A DNA stretch of 64,000 bases, taken from NCBI GenBank assembly GCA_020975725.1, contig QXJR01000024.1, forward strand, positions 186,001-250,000, read 5' to 3'. Positions within the stretch are counted from its first letter, which is position 1. Every line of letters starts with the position of its first letter. This DNA is from Picocystis sp. L7 (Eukaryota; Chlorophyta; Picocystophyceae; Picocystales; Picocystaceae). This document shows positions 1 through 9,341 of the stretch, one piece after another. Both the position numbers and the translations under genes were made by a program. The notes under the pieces were generated by a model. The model was not told where the DNA came from, searched no databases, and worked only from the letters and a program-made list of their open reading frames with translations.

Positions 1-6
1 GTGTTG

Positions 7-135
7 CTATGCCGAGTATCGATGGACAACTTCGATTGCCTCACCCACGGTAGCAGATCGTGCGACGTCGGTGATTTGGCAATTCTCAGGTCGTGCGAGT
101 GCCTCAGGGTGCGTGTCCTCGTACGTCACGTGCAT
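7..135 (-). CDS. Possible first exon or short ORF of a gene leaving the window
   Basis: An ATG at 135 opens a 42-residue reading frame ending at a TAG at 7-9. It reads like protein (ITDVARSATVGEAIEVVHRY near its end) and has good codon texture. An in-frame GTGAGG about two thirds of the way through could be a splice donor, so this may be exon 1 of a gene continuing to the left. The paired GTTAA boxes at 187-205 lie 52 bp upstream and would be shared with the plus-strand gene starting at 242. The family is not recognised. A chance ORF remains possible. Confidence 0.25.
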   Translation of the reverse strand: MHVTYEDTHPEALARPENCQITDVARSATVGEAIEVVHRYSA

Positions 136-186
136 CGTCCCAGGTTTCCTTCCCGACAAACAGGGGGGCGCCTCTCCTCCGAATCA

Positions 187-205
187 GTTAAGCGATAGAG
201 TTAAC
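187..205. promoter_or_regulatory. Paired GTTAA box in a divergent promoter
   Basis: GTTAAG (187-192) and GTTAAC (200-205), 13 bp start to start, lie between the minus ORF starting at 135 and the plus ORF starting at 242. This is the same arrangement seen upstream of eS10, Ran and Snf7 in this window. A role as a core promoter element or factor-binding site is inferred from recurrence and position only. Confidence 0.45.
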
Positions 206-241
206 AGGGAGTCCGACGTGGTCGAACACGAGGCGGCTGCG

Positions 242-647
242 ATGGGACTCTGCTTGGAGTCGAACCTGGACGATGCGTGCCACATGGAGCTGATTGACGA
301 CGAGAGAAGCGACTCCGAACGCACAACATCCGTCCGAAAAGCCGCCAAGATGTCCAGGAGGTTCATGGACGAAAGGGTGAGTGTCCAGGAGGGAGCGGAA
401 AGACCGCTGGAAACAGGAGACGAACATCACTGCTGCTCGACGCCTTGGGAAGGATCGAGGTTTGCGGCGTGGTTCGTATGAGTGGATGTGTCTGGAGGCT
501 GACCGAATGTATTTGAAGGCCGGTGGGATACAAACAGAAGTCATGGCTCAACTGAACCTGGTGGCAGATGCCTTGGATAAACTGGCCAAGGACCACGAAA
601 TGCTGAAAGAAAAGAAAAAAGAAAAGTCGAAGGAAGGACGCGATTGA
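242..647 (+). CDS. Short two-exon unknown protein with a basic, helical C-terminus
   Basis: Exon 1 runs from the ATG at 242 to 376 and ends at a strong donor, GTGAGT (377). The frame then hits a stop, while a second frame carries a plausible C-terminus ending in the lysine-rich tail KDHEMLKEKKKEKSKEGRD and a TGA at 645-647. Joining 242..376 to 498..647 (acceptor CTGGAG) keeps phase 0; 483 is an alternative acceptor in the same phase. The product is about 95 residues: an acidic N-terminus, a basic middle (RKAAKMSRRFMDER) and a predicted helix (TEVMAQLNLVADALDKLAK) that could form a coiled coil. No family is recognised. The intron choice is uncertain. Confidence 0.3.
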
Positions 648-772
648 ACATTAGAAAAGCTATCCCTCGGGCAGGATTTTGCCTTCTCCTGGGGATGGCA
701 CATTTTTGTCGTGGAATTCTTGTTGCACCACGCCAGCTTGGGAAAATCTTGGTCCAGCCAGCGAATGCCCGG

Positions 773-1354
773 TCAAATGTCTTCCTTTTCAGTGCTTGAA
801 GCCAACCAATCAAGGTAGCCTTTATTCCCCTTGGTGATTGGCACAGCGATCACCTCTGGCACATCATATGGATGCGCGTCCACCACTACTTTTGACAGAG
901 CATCGAAAAGCTGTGCCCTGGATTTGATCATCAGGAGCACTTCAGAATCCGTCTCCACCTTACCTTCCCACCAGTACATGGATTGTATCCCTGGTATCAT
1001 ATTCACACAGGCAGCCAATTTCTCATTGATCAGCTTGGAGGCGATGGCTTTGCCGTCATCTGCAGTGGGGGCAGTCACGTACACGGCAATGAATTCGTTT
1101 TCAGCAGCACCGGCACTACCTTCGAGGCTACCCATCGACCTAGCCATCACTGTACCGATTCCTGTCGGGCATCCACGAGTCGAGGCGAAAGGGTTGGAAA
1201 TATGGCCAACACCTGCGTCAGATACACATTTCTCGAGCCATTGCCGTCCTCCAAGACCCATTGGTACCTTTCCATGGGCATTCGGCTTCGCGCAAAGAGA
1301 CGATGGCCTTGGCAACCACGTCCTTGCGCCCACTCGTAGCGCCGCTGCACGCAT
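773..1354 (-). CDS. CutA1 divalent-ion tolerance protein with an N-terminal extension
   Basis: The 193-residue product has a complete CutA1 domain at about residues 87-187. Hallmarks are VTAPTADDGKAIASKLINEKLAACVN, written here as VTAPTADDGKAIASK then LINEKLAACVN, followed by the W-rich strand YWWEGKVETDSEVLLMIKS and HPYDVPEVIAVPI. CutA proteins form very stable trimers and bind metal ions; in plants the protein is plastid-targeted. The first 85 residues are rich in Arg, Ala, Ser and Gly and poor in acids, which fits an organelle presequence. I chose the ATG at 1354 because it gives a transit-like N-terminus (MRAAALRVGARTW). The frame stays open upstream to 1519, so the start is not certain. 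The gene is intronless and points towards the gene ending at 647. Confidence 0.85.
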   Translation of the reverse strand: MRAAALRVGARTWLPRPSSLCAKPNAHGKVPMGLGGRQWLEKCVSDAGVGHISNPFASTRGCPTGIGTVMARSMGSLEGSAGAAENEFIAVYVTAPTADDGKAIASKLINEKLAACVNMIPGIQSMYWWEGKVETDSEVLLMIKSRAQLFDALSKVVVDAHPYDVPEVIAVPITKGNKGYLDWLASSTEKEDI

Positions 1355-1549
1355 CGTCCGTTGCTTCGAAACGTGTTTCAGTGGTCTCTGACGGGGTCCG
1401 TTGACAAGGTTCCGGCCCTTTTCTTCAAGACGAACGCCTTGGATGGTGTTCACCGATCTCTTGATGCACGAAATTCCGCTATTCTCGACCTCTCTCGGTG
1501 ATTTGCTTTCGACTTCCAAGCAGCACGAGTGGTTCCTTTCGCACTCGAT

Positions 1550-1678
1550 TCACGCACCGTAAGTTTCGAGTGCAATCCACACGCTGGCAGCTCCCGCCAG
1601 GACCAAGATCACGGTTTTCCAGTTCGGTAGCCACGTCGAGATCCCCTTCTTTCTCTTCGAATTTCCAGGTGCGTGCAT
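1550..1678 (-). CDS. Candidate 42-residue single-span membrane microprotein
   Basis: A short frame from the ATG at 1678 to the stop at 1550 encodes a basic leader (NSKRKKG) and one hydrophobic stretch (WKTVILVLAGAASVWIAL) of transmembrane length, ending ETYGA. A donor-like GGTGCGTGA overlaps the last codons, so it could also be an internal exon. A second fragment upstream on the same strand (ATG at 1803, MDPETTRLVEKKLPRKK) might be its 5' part, but no consensus intron joins them in phase. Small basic-plus-TM proteins of this kind are common among mitochondrial and plastid complex subunits; no family is claimed. Confidence 0.3.
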   Translation of the reverse strand: MHAPGNSKRKKGISTWLPNWKTVILVLAGAASVWIALETYGA

Positions 1679-2754
1679 GCGAAGTGCACGTGCACGTGTG
1701 GGAAGGCGCCGGTGGACGTGTGTCCACCATCGAGGAAACTCGTTCGTTAACCCTTCTTCCTGGGGAGTTTCTTCTCGACAAGGCGGGTTGTTTCGGGGTC
1801 CATGGGGAAGGTGGGAGAGGGGAAAACGAATCCATACCTTGCATGAGCGCCATGGGACGTGAATGCGGTTGTTTCGACGGTGTGGAGGCTGATTGTGCAG
1901 CGCGGAAAGCCACGTAGCCACCTCGCGCTTTTCCACGCGTGGATGACACGACAACGACCATGGAAGATTTGCATGGATACCGATCTTCGCCCACAACGGC
2001 ATGCCTTTCGTTTAGGGAGGCCATCCCACCACTCTCAAGCAGCGATGCATTCGAAAAACGTCTAGCCGATCGCTCGTTAGTTGTCGGAATGAAGAGATGG
2101 ACAATCCATCGTGTTTGTTCACAAAGTCGAACCAAGATAGGGCCCGAGAAAGACGAACGGATGGAGCACGAGACGGAAGCATGACAACCTTCGATCGCGA
2201 TATTTGACGCGATGGTGCTCGAATAGCGGCTGGTGTGTTGTCAAAAGGTGGGGGGAGATGAGCGGAGTGCACATGTGGGATGATTCGACGTCCATAAAGG
2301 ACCAACCTTGACGTATGCTTGTCACCGATGGAACGCACAACCTCGCCCGTGCGTCCGTGTATGTTTTCACGTGCCTGGGTTCTCCACCGAATCTGGAACG
2401 GTTCTCCTCGTGCACTCGTCCATGAAAGCACATCCTCGCCCTCTTCCGCTCCCATCTGCTCCACCCTTCCCCCCGGACTGGTCCTCCCTTCTTCCCCGAC
2501 CGAAGGGGAGTCCGCCCCAAGTTAACCTACGAGTTAAGCGATGAGGGGAAGGGGGGATGCAGCCGCCAACCAGGGTTGATCGTTCATTGTGTTTTCACGC
2601 ATCGCCGCCGAACCGACGACTTGCAAGCGGAGGTTTCGCCTCGCACCGCGCGTGTGGAGCCTCGAGAGGAAGGAACGAAGCGTGCGTTGATCCCCCGGCG
2701 CGAGACGCCAGGAGGGAATCGAGTTGCAGCACCGACTGCGACGCGCCAGCCGCC
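1679..2754. other. Divergent intergenic region between CutA and eS10
   Basis: Apart from the small ORF's possible 5' part (near 1750-1803) and the promoter boxes at 2521-2537, I see no coding sequence here. Overlapping open frames on both strands lack family similarity and have no consistent codon texture. A single GTTAAC lies at 1746-1751. Pyrimidine-rich stretches occur at 2430-2500, just before the eS10 promoter boxes. Confidence 0.4.
2521..2537 (+). promoter_or_regulatory. Paired GTTAA box upstream of eS10
   Basis: GTTAAC (2521-2526) and GTTAAG (2532-2537) are 11 bp apart start to start, 218 bp before the eS10 ATG at 2755. A CT-rich tract precedes them. Function is inferred from recurrence of the same pair before other genes here. 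Confidence 0.5.
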
Positions 2755-3204
2755 ATGCTGATCCCTAAGAAGAACCGCATCGAAGTGTACAAGTTCCTGT
2801 TCAAGGAAGGCGTGCTGTATGCCGAGAAGGATTTCAATCTTCCCAAACACCCCGATCTGGACGTGCCGAACCTGCAGGTCATCAAGATGATGCAGAGCTT
2901 CGTGTCCAGGGGGTACGTGAGAGAGAGCTTCGCTTGGAGGCACTACTACTGGTACCTCACCAACGAAGGGATTGAATACCTGCGCGAATACCTCGGCCTG
3001 CCATCGGACGTCGTTCCTGCGACCCTGAAAAAGGCAGCAGCGCCTTCGAGGGCACCCATGCGCCCCACAGAGGATCGTCCACGTCCTGCGCAATATGGCG
3101 GAGATCGTGAAGCGTACCGTTCCTCTGGTGGTTTTAACCGTGGTGCAGACAAGGCAGGAGCTCCTGCTGGCTTCCAGCCTGGCTTCGGCCGCGGTGGCAC
3201 GTAA
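2755..3204 (+). CDS. RPS10: 40S ribosomal protein eS10 (RPS10)
   Basis: The product is 149 residues, close to the usual eukaryotic size, and is intronless. It starts with the canonical [20 protein letters not shown] and carries the conserved plectin/S10 winged-helix fold to about residue 96 ([41 protein letters not shown]). The tail is Pro-, Arg- and Gly-rich, as expected, and ends GRGGT. eS10 sits in the head of the small ribosomal subunit near the mRNA entry. The ATG is in a good context (GCCGCCATG). The gene is divergent from CutA, with the paired boxes at 2521-2537 as its likely promoter element. Confidence 0.96.
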   Translation: MLIPKKNRIEVYKFLFKEGVLYAEKDFNLPKHPDLDVPNLQVIKMMQSFVSRGYVRESFAWRHYYWYLTNEGIEYLREYLGLPSDVVPATLKKAAAPSRAPMRPTEDRPRPAQYGGDREAYRSSGGFNRGADKAGAPAGFQPGFGRGGT

Positions 3205-3869
3205 AGTTCTCTTGCAAGTAGAGGAATTGCAATCAATCAAACACCTTCAGGTGAGCTCCTTCCACCTGTTGCTGCTTGAGCGACATTCGTACCCTTTCCT
3301 GTTGAAGACGATCACGCTTTGGTCATACCGTCCTTGCTGCTTCTCGGGGCAGTTTATATCCTTGTTTCCACACGTATCCCTTCATTTTCTGTGCGCCTTG
3401 AGGCATGTCGGATGTCATCCCTGTGTTTCGCCGCCTCGCGTACTCCTTTGGCTCTGATGCTGTTCACGTTCAAATCCAGGGAGCATCTGTGGGCGCGACA
3501 AGTTGCATAGCACCTGCATTCCAGGATTGTCAGTACATCCCATCGCTCCACCAGGCCAAACCTTTCCGGTGCACCATGTACCACCTCCTGGTTCGAAAAG
3601 GGCCTTCCCTCGGGTCTGATTGGGAGCACAAGTTCCCATCCCAAAGGATCTGCACCACATTTTTAAAGGACAGAGGGATCTCCATGGACAGTTGTGGTGG
3701 CGTCGAACGTGAAACGTCTCGCACGCGACCGCAACGCAAGAAGCGCGACTGGTGCGTTCGAAACCCCCTCGAAAGAGTGTAGAGCTTCCTGAACCAAGGA
3801 AAAGACGTTCGAAGAAAGCTTCGGTGGGAGAAGCGCGCGGAAGAAAGCCAGCCGCGAAGATCGTCGAGA
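3205..3869. other. Intergenic region between eS10 and FKBP
   Basis: This holds the eS10 3' UTR and the FKBP upstream region. Open frames on both strands (for example the plus frame at 3405-3782) are not family-like and are treated as chance. No paired GTTAA box is present. Confidence 0.4.
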
Positions 3870-4298
3870 ATGGGAGACAAGTCGAGCGTGAGAAAAACCG
3901 TGCAGCGACAAGGGGACGGCCTGCACTTTCCGCACTCTGGAGACCGCGTGGAAGTCAAGTACGTTGGGAAGCTGGAAGACGGGAAGGAGTTCGATTCGAG
4001 TGGAGATGGATTCTTCGAGTTCACGACAGGCATCGGACAGGTGATCGCTGGCTGGGACGAAGGCGTGCAGATGATGTCGCTCGGTGAAAAGGGAACGATC
4101 CACGTGCCTGCAGAGATGGCATATGGATCCGAAGGAGTTCGAGGCAAAATTCCACCCAATGCAGACCTTGTGTTTGAAGTAGAGCTGCTGAAAATATGGC
4201 CTGCCAACGGAGGGCCACCGTACGTAGCACAGGGGTACCATGGTGGATGTTTGGCGCAGACTTACCTTTGCATCATGTCCCCGTGCACGATCGCTTGA
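3870..4298 (+). CDS. FKBP-type peptidyl-prolyl isomerase
   Basis: The 142-residue product is an FKBP12-like single domain (about residues 20-109) that should catalyse proline cis-trans isomerisation and bind FK506-type ligands. The FKBP12 pocket residues have clear counterparts: Y31, F41-D42, F51, V58-I59, W62 (VIAGWDEGV), Y85 (AEMAYGSEG) and F102 (LVFEVELL). There is no signal or transit peptide, so it is probably cytosolic or nuclear. The domain normally ends near LLKI. The 33 residues after that (from WPANGG) match nothing I know. A GTACGT at about 4220 could be a donor, in which case the true C-terminus is spliced elsewhere. Convergent with the next gene. Confidence 0.9.
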   Translation: MGDKSSVRKTVQRQGDGLHFPHSGDRVEVKYVGKLEDGKEFDSSGDGFFEFTTGIGQVIAGWDEGVQMMSLGEKGTIHVPAEMAYGSEGVRGKIPPNADLVFEVELLKIWPANGGPPYVAQGYHGGCLAQTYLCIMSPCTIA

Positions 4299-4444
4299 AA
4301 GCAGTACCTAGTCGGAGGTATCCGTTCGAAAGCCTACCATCCACAACCCAAGGCAGGAATGTAGTTCCGTCGGCGTCCACACAGGAACAGTCCCACTGGA
4401 GGCAATAGAAGAGTGCCGGCATCCTCCTGTAGAACCACATGGAG

Positions 4445-4450
4445 TTTATT
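4445..4450 (-). terminator. Polyadenylation signal AATAAA (minus strand)
   Basis: TTTATT on the plus strand reads AATAAA on the minus strand, 26 nt past the stop codon of the membrane-protein gene at 4476-5150. Confidence 0.5.
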
Positions 4451-4475
4451 AATGAATGTAATCTCTTGCAACTTG

Positions 4476-5150
4476 TTATGGGAGGAGAGGTACTCGACAA
4501 ACCAGACTCGCCAGCCAAACGCCACCAACGAGGTAGCTGAGTGTTCCACATACGTTCACCAAGAACACTGTCATTCCTATGGCCACGGGTTGGGTGACCT
4601 TGAACGTGTCCTTGATTTTGTCGACCAACGCCTTGAAGAAGGGTGAAATCGCGACCGCAACGCTGATGCGCAGGGGACGAAGCAGGTTGCCGAAGCTCAA
4701 GTAGAGCGCGGTGTAGGTCGCGATGAACACTTTCCAATTCCCAGCGGCCAGGGGCGACAGACCCGTGGTTCGCCCGGTGGTCACCCACGAGATGATGACG
4801 ATGGTGATGGCATTGACATTGCTGACGAATCCATACGACAGCAACGCGCCGAGGCCGAGTTTTCCCAGGTACTCGCGATCCAACCGAGCACCTTTGAACG
4901 GGCGGGAAAGGAACGATTTCACCTTGTCCAAGGCAGTCTTCGATTGGGTCCCGGAGCTGAAGCGAGCGATCCCTGGTCCGTCTTCGAAGTTCACGCGGCC
5001 GACGTTCGCGGAAGAGGCCTTGGTTGCGCTCCGACGAACCGTTCCAGGTGCATTAGGCCTCGTCCAGGATGGCGTCCGATTTTCGCACTCCCGCCCGTTT
5101 CGGACCCGACCGAACTGCGCCCTGGTGGACAACGCCTGCATGGTGGCCAT
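4476..5150 (-). CDS. Plastid-type membrane protein, DUF1279/FAM210-like
   Basis: The 224-residue product starts MATMQAL and has an S/T/R/A-rich first 70 residues typical of a chloroplast transit peptide. After a linker (KVKSFLSRPFKGARLDREYLGKLGLGALLSYGF, in parts KVKSFLSRPFKGARLD and LGKLGLGALLSYGF) come about three hydrophobic segments, with the conserved stretches TTGLSPLAAGNWKVF and NLLRPLRISVAVAISPFF. These resemble a plant and cyanobacterial family of uncharacterised membrane proteins related to DUF1279/FAM210. It is probably in the thylakoid or inner envelope; function unknown. Intronless. Divergent from RPA2 with 454 bp between starts. Confidence 0.6.
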   Translation of the reverse strand: MATMQALSTRAQFGRVRNGRECENRTPSWTRPNAPGTVRRSATKASSANVGRVNFEDGPGIARFSSGTQSKTALDKVKSFLSRPFKGARLDREYLGKLGLGALLSYGFVSNVNAITIVIISWVTTGRTTGLSPLAAGNWKVFIATYTALYLSFGNLLRPLRISVAVAISPFFKALVDKIKDTFKVTQPVAIGMTVFLVNVCGTLSYLVGGVWLASLVCRVPLLP

Positions 5151-5604
5151 CCACGATCACCTTTCGAATGGTGCTTCTCCTGGCGCTCGCAGGAAGCGCT
5201 AGGACGCTTGTTTGATGCAGCAAACACGTTCCACGCGAAACAGTGTCGAAGGAGCCAAGGTTTCGTCGAGAGGTTTCGTGAACGATGTGTGCCCCACACG
5301 CCCCCTCCCGTTGGATCACGCAAGTGGATCCATGTACCTTATACAAGTCCTATCCCTCAATCCAACGTCCAAGTTCCGGGTGAGAAAATCCACACGAATG
5401 GGGGAGTCGAGGCAGGACGAGGGTGATCCAACGGAAGAAGGTTCGAACCTGGAGGGGTGCTTCCCGCCTGGTCTCGTGCTTTGCGTGCTTTGCTCTGCTG
5501 CGCGTGCTGCGCTCCCGTCCGCGCGCGAAACCCTCGATCGCGCGGCTGCGATCGCTCAAACAGAAGCAAAGAGAGCTTGCCGAAGCCTGGAAGAGCAAAG
5601 CACG
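5151..5604. other. Divergent promoter region between the DUF1279-like gene and RPA2
   Basis: 454 bp separate the two start codons. No GTTAA pair and no additional coding exon is seen; the plus frame through 5212-5604 is simply open upstream of the RPA2 ATG. A tRNA T-arm-like GGTTCGAACC at 5440-5449 has no matching acceptor or D arm. Confidence 0.4.
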
Positions 5605-6709
5605 ATGTTCGGAGGAAGCGGTGGCTTCGATGCCGGAACGCAGTTCGCCGGAGGAGGATTCATGCCCACCAGGTGCGAGGCCGAACCGTGCAAAGTTCGT
5701 GGAGACGACAAGCAAGAACCATTCGGATTCTACCTCGTTTGAACGTACGCGTAGAGGAAGCTGACGAACGTGCCCAACGTATCGCGTAGCCCTGGAGCTG
5801 GAGCGTTGTCCGGTGCTTCTCCTGGCAAGGTACGCGTGTCGAGCTTTCGCGCCAAACCTGCAACCGCCGCTTTGAATCCGAAGCGAGGGCTACTTGCTGA
5901 CATGGATGCCTGTCCTGACGTCGAATCTGCAGGAGAAGAAAAATACGCAGTCTTTGGTCGCGGTCACGGTGAAGCAGATGTTCAACGCGGCCTCTGCAAC
6001 CGCGGACGACAGCTTTCAGATCGACGGAGTGGACGTTCACAACGTTTCCATCGTCGGAAAGATCGTCTCGGCCACGGAGCAGTCCACGTGCTTGATTTAC
6101 AAGATCGACGACGGGACTGGCAAGGTGGAGGTCCGTTTTTGGATCGACAGCGACGACAGCGAGCTCCTCAACCGGAACAAGGCAGAATGGCAGGTTGGTG
6201 TGTACGTTCGTGTCACGGGTCAATTGAGGACGTTTCAAGGGCAGCGCAACGTCGTGGCTTTCCAGATCCGTCCGGTATCGGACTTCAACGAGGTGACCTA
6301 CCACTTTTTGGAGGTCGTTTATGCGCATCTCCATCGCACAAACGGCATGAAAGCTGCTGGGGCTTCTGCGGCTGCAGGCATCCCAGGGTCTGGAACGCCA
6401 GGTATGGTACCGGGGATGACCACACCTGGTTCTGCCGCCAAGCCTTCGATGCCTGCTGTTCCCACGATGGGTGCAGGTGGGATTGGGATGGGTTCAGGGA
6501 TGGATCCTTGCCAGCAGATGGTCCTCTCCGTGTTCAACTCGGAGTATGCCAGGTCTCGGGACATTGGGGTTGGCTTTGACGAGCTCTGCCAGAACCTGAA
6601 CGGTCAGTTCACTCCGGCACAGATACGCCAAGCCATCGATTTTCTCGTCAACGACGGTCACGTGTACTCCACCATCGACGAGAACCACTTCAAGTCCACG
6701 GCCTTTTGA
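5605..6709 (+). CDS. RPA2: Replication protein A 32-kDa subunit (RPA2)
   Basis: Three exons: 5605..5672, 5790..5829 and 5933..6709, with donors GTGCGA and GTACGC and acceptors GTAG and GCAG; phases 2 and 0 are consistent. The 294-residue product has the Gly-rich, phosphorylatable RPA2 N-terminus (MFGGSGGFDAGTQF). Next comes an OB fold (VTVKQMFNAA, VSIVGKIVSATEQSTCLIYKI in two parts, YVRVTGQLRTFQGQRNVVAF), a Gly/Pro/Met-rich linker and a C-terminal winged helix (GVGFDELCQNLNGQFTPAQI, FLVNDGHVYSTID). RPA2 is part of the heterotrimer that coats single-stranded DNA in replication and repair. Length fits the family. The 40-nt middle exon is very small but restores phase exactly. Confidence 0.92.
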
Positions 6710-6935
6710 AACCACACGTTGTGCTCCTTTTTTTCTCCGTCTCCGATCGGTTGTGTCCATCCCTCGATCCGCGACTCGGACGGATGTGACCGCCACATCC
6801 GTTTCGCGGTTGTCGGCCGAGCTTCCCGCCCAGCCTCTCATTCGGACGTTCGTCGCGTCTGTTTTCCTCCTTTTCGAAGCAGATCCTGACCCTGCCAACC
6901 GGGGAGATCCAGAAGGACGAGACATCCTCCACGCC

Positions 6936-9341
6936 ATGCCACACACCGCAACGACGTCCAATCGTCCACGAAGAGTGCGCTCGCCCAAGTTCGCGTGGCA
7001 GAATCAGGTGCAGAAGGTCACGGTCCAGGAACGAACGGGAAAAAAACGGGAGAAAAAGGTACAAGGAAGCACAGGAACGGACAAGAAAGGATTGCTGTAT
7101 GTCTGCACCAATTCCATGCCCATGGCTGGAGAAGAGAAGGTTTGGGTGAAAAAGCTGTTCAAACTGTCCCAAAACACGCTCTACCAAATTGCAGATGATG
7201 GAAGTACGACATGGAAAGAACACCGTGTCAAGGGGAGCTCCACTTCCTTCCAGAAACAGAAGCTGATGCGACCCAATGGAGAATGGACGTCCATCAGGCA
7301 CCTCTTCCAAATCAATTCGGTAGACGACCAGGGAAATCACGAGACCTTGATGCTGGCGTCGAGAACCAAAGATAATGCTGAACAGTGGTGCAAAGCGCTG
7401 CACGATGCATCGCTCCTCTATCCATCGGAAGACTCCCAGGGCACATCGAAGCAATACCAGTCTCCCCTCGCAAGAGCCATCCCTGCCATGTGCAACCTGT
7501 GGCAGAGGGGCATGAAGCGAGTGAGGGGAGAAGGAGAGGAATGCAACACATGCACGACTGCGCAAGACCCGCTGCACATGAGTCCTGCCACAGCAACCAG
7601 TCACTACAAGTCCCTCCGGTTGAGCACCAAGAAGAGGAGGGTCATTCCGTCCCAAGAGACACTGGATTTGGCTGTTCAGCTTGGCCAGGTTCTTGAGAGT
7701 GCTGGCGGCAATGATTGGCGACAAGTTCACTACGAGAATGGAGTGCGGGTGCTCATCGAGGGCAGGTGCGATCAGTCCCCCTGTAGCACGGAGCCGTTCG
7801 GGGTCATTAAGTCTTCGGTAATTGTCCGCACGACCCCGCTGGAAGTGTTTAAACTTGTCAAAGACATCGGTGGGGGGCAGCAATTCAACTGGGACTATTC
7901 CATCAGGTCAGCCAAGCTTGTGGAAGAGGTGGATGCAGATTCAGATATCATACAAATCAAATACAGATCAGCAAAGGTAAAAGGGTGCTTCCTCGGGGTC
8001 TGCTCCATTCCGATGCTTGTGGCTCCAAGGGACATATGCATTCGTAGGTTTTGGCGGGAAGACGAAGATGGGACTTTTTCACTTACGTACTACTCGGTTG
8101 AGCACGAGATGTGTCCGCCAGCGCCCGGGTACGTCCGTGCATGGATTTATGGAGGCGGGTTCACCATAGCCCCAAAAGCACCCGGACAGCGTTGTACTGG
8201 AATCGAAGAATGCCTTGTATCCCATGTGCTCCACATAGATGCCAAGGGATGGTCTCCGCTGTGGGGTGCCCCTGTCTTCGAGTCCGAAAAGGAGTGGCTT
8301 CGGCCATTCTTCAGCAGCCTAGCTGGACTCAGAGATTTTGTAGAACAGAAGCAGTTCCTTTCTGAGCATCTGCATGACACAATGCGAGCAATGTCACGGG
8401 CGGGAAGCACAGGCGGCACGAGCGCCAGGGCCAAAAAGGGACCAGAGAGGATCGAGGGCAGTTTGTCAGGCTTCAAACGTAACTTGATCCAAGTCATGGA
8501 AGACACTGCGAGAGAGGCTCAGGAAGCCTTTGGCAGTCTTGATGCAAGCATGTGGTCCAATTCAGATGCAGCATTCCAAGTTAGGGGGACGACTTATCTT
8601 CAGGATAAGAAAAAGGTACTTTCGCATCCTCCACTGATGCAAGTGATTGCTGTGGATCTCTTCGAATTCCCAACGCCTGAAGAGCATGTTGCATCAAGAG
8701 CCGAGAGTGCGCTGCAGAAACTTCAACATTCTGAAGGAAGGCCGCTGCTTGCAGTGAACTTCATGTTGCCCGGTCCTCCCCATTTGTGCCTGGTGTTTTA
8801 CATGCAGCTAAAAGAAGAATATTCGCTTTCGCAGAACATGCCATCGATAGCACTTCTCAAGTATTTTTTGGAAGCTGATGACCGTTTTCGGGATGGCCAT
8901 TTCAAGATCATTCCAAAGGTTGTGCAAGGCAGCTGGGTCGTGAAGCAGGGAGTAGGGAACAATCCAGCGGTTGTTGGAAAGAAACTCCGTCAAGCGTACC
9001 ACAGGGGCGATGGGTATCTTGAAATCGACATCGACTTGGGTTCTTCATCGGTTGCAGGAGCGATTTTGAACATGGTTTCTGGTCTTTCAAAGAAGCTTGT
9101 GGTCGACGTTGCTGTACTATTCGAAGCTGACAGCCCTGACTGCTTGCCAGAGCGGCTTCTTGCGGCCATTCGGTTTTGCAAGGTGGACCTAACGGCGGCT
9201 GTAAAACTACCTTCATCCCATTGCGTAGATCTCCAAGTGCTACGCAAGCAATGGAAAACTCCAAACAAGTGTCTGCGGCAAATCAGCATCAACGGCCAAG
9301 CCCCAAGCAGTCCTTCAGGGCCAGCAAGGAAGCTCCGCTGA
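6936..9341 (+). CDS. EDR2-like lipid-binding protein (PH-START-DUF1336)
   Basis: The product is 801 residues from the ATG at 6936; the frame is open further upstream, but this start gives a normal N-terminus. A PH domain (about 50-155, ending in ASRTKDNAEQWCKALHDA) is followed by a START lipid-transfer domain (about 235-445, with VRVLIEGR, IGGGQQFNWDYSI, APRDICIRRFWRED and GGGFTIAPK). The C-terminal EDR2_C/DUF1336 domain covers about 555-775 (LLAVNFMLPGPPHLCLVFYM, FKIIPKVVQGSWVVKQGVG, YLEIDIDLGSSSVA). In plants this architecture (EDR2) is a phosphoinositide-binding negative regulator of defence and cell death. The algal role is unknown. Intronless. Confidence 0.88.
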   Translation: MPHTATTSNRPRRVRSPKFAWQNQVQKVTVQERTGKKREKKVQGSTGTDKKGLLYVCTNSMPMAGEEKVWVKKLFKLSQNTLYQIADDGSTTWKEHRVKGSSTSFQKQKLMRPNGEWTSIRHLFQINSVDDQGNHETLMLASRTKDNAEQWCKALHDASLLYPSEDSQGTSKQYQSPLARAIPAMCNLWQRGMKRVRGEGEECNTCTTAQDPLHMSPATATSHYKSLRLSTKKRRVIPSQETLDLAVQLGQVLESAGGNDWRQVHYENGVRVLIEGRCDQSPCSTEPFGVIKSSVIVRTTPLEVFKLVKDIGGGQQFNWDYSIRSAKLVEEVDADSDIIQIKYRSAKVKGCFLGVCSIPMLVAPRDICIRRFWREDEDGTFSLTYYSVEHEMCPPAPGYVRAWIYGGGFTIAPKAPGQRCTGIEECLVSHVLHIDAKGWSPLWGAPVFESEKEWLRPFFSSLAGLRDFVEQKQFLSEHLHDTMRAMSRAGSTGGTSARAKKGPERIEGSLSGFKRNLIQVMEDTAREAQEAFGSLDASMWSNSDAAFQVRGTTYLQDKKKVLSHPPLMQVIAVDLFEFPTPEEHVASRAESALQKLQHSEGRPLLAVNFMLPGPPHLCLVFYMQLKEEYSLSQNMPSIALLKYFLEADDRFRDGHFKIIPKVVQGSWVVKQGVGNNPAVVGKKLRQAYHRGDGYLEIDIDLGSSSVAGAILNMVSGLSKKLVVDVAVLFEADSPDCLPERLLAAIRFCKVDLTAAVKLPSSHCVDLQVLRKQWKTPNKCLRQISINGQAPSSPSGPARKLR

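Noticed and set aside
1355-1519. Longer CutA start at 1519
   Set aside because: The extra residues are basic and unlike a transit peptide start; the ATG at 1354 gives a more typical leader. Not excluded.
5440-5449. GGTTCGAACC, B-box-like
   Set aside because: No A box, acceptor pairing or cloverleaf around it.
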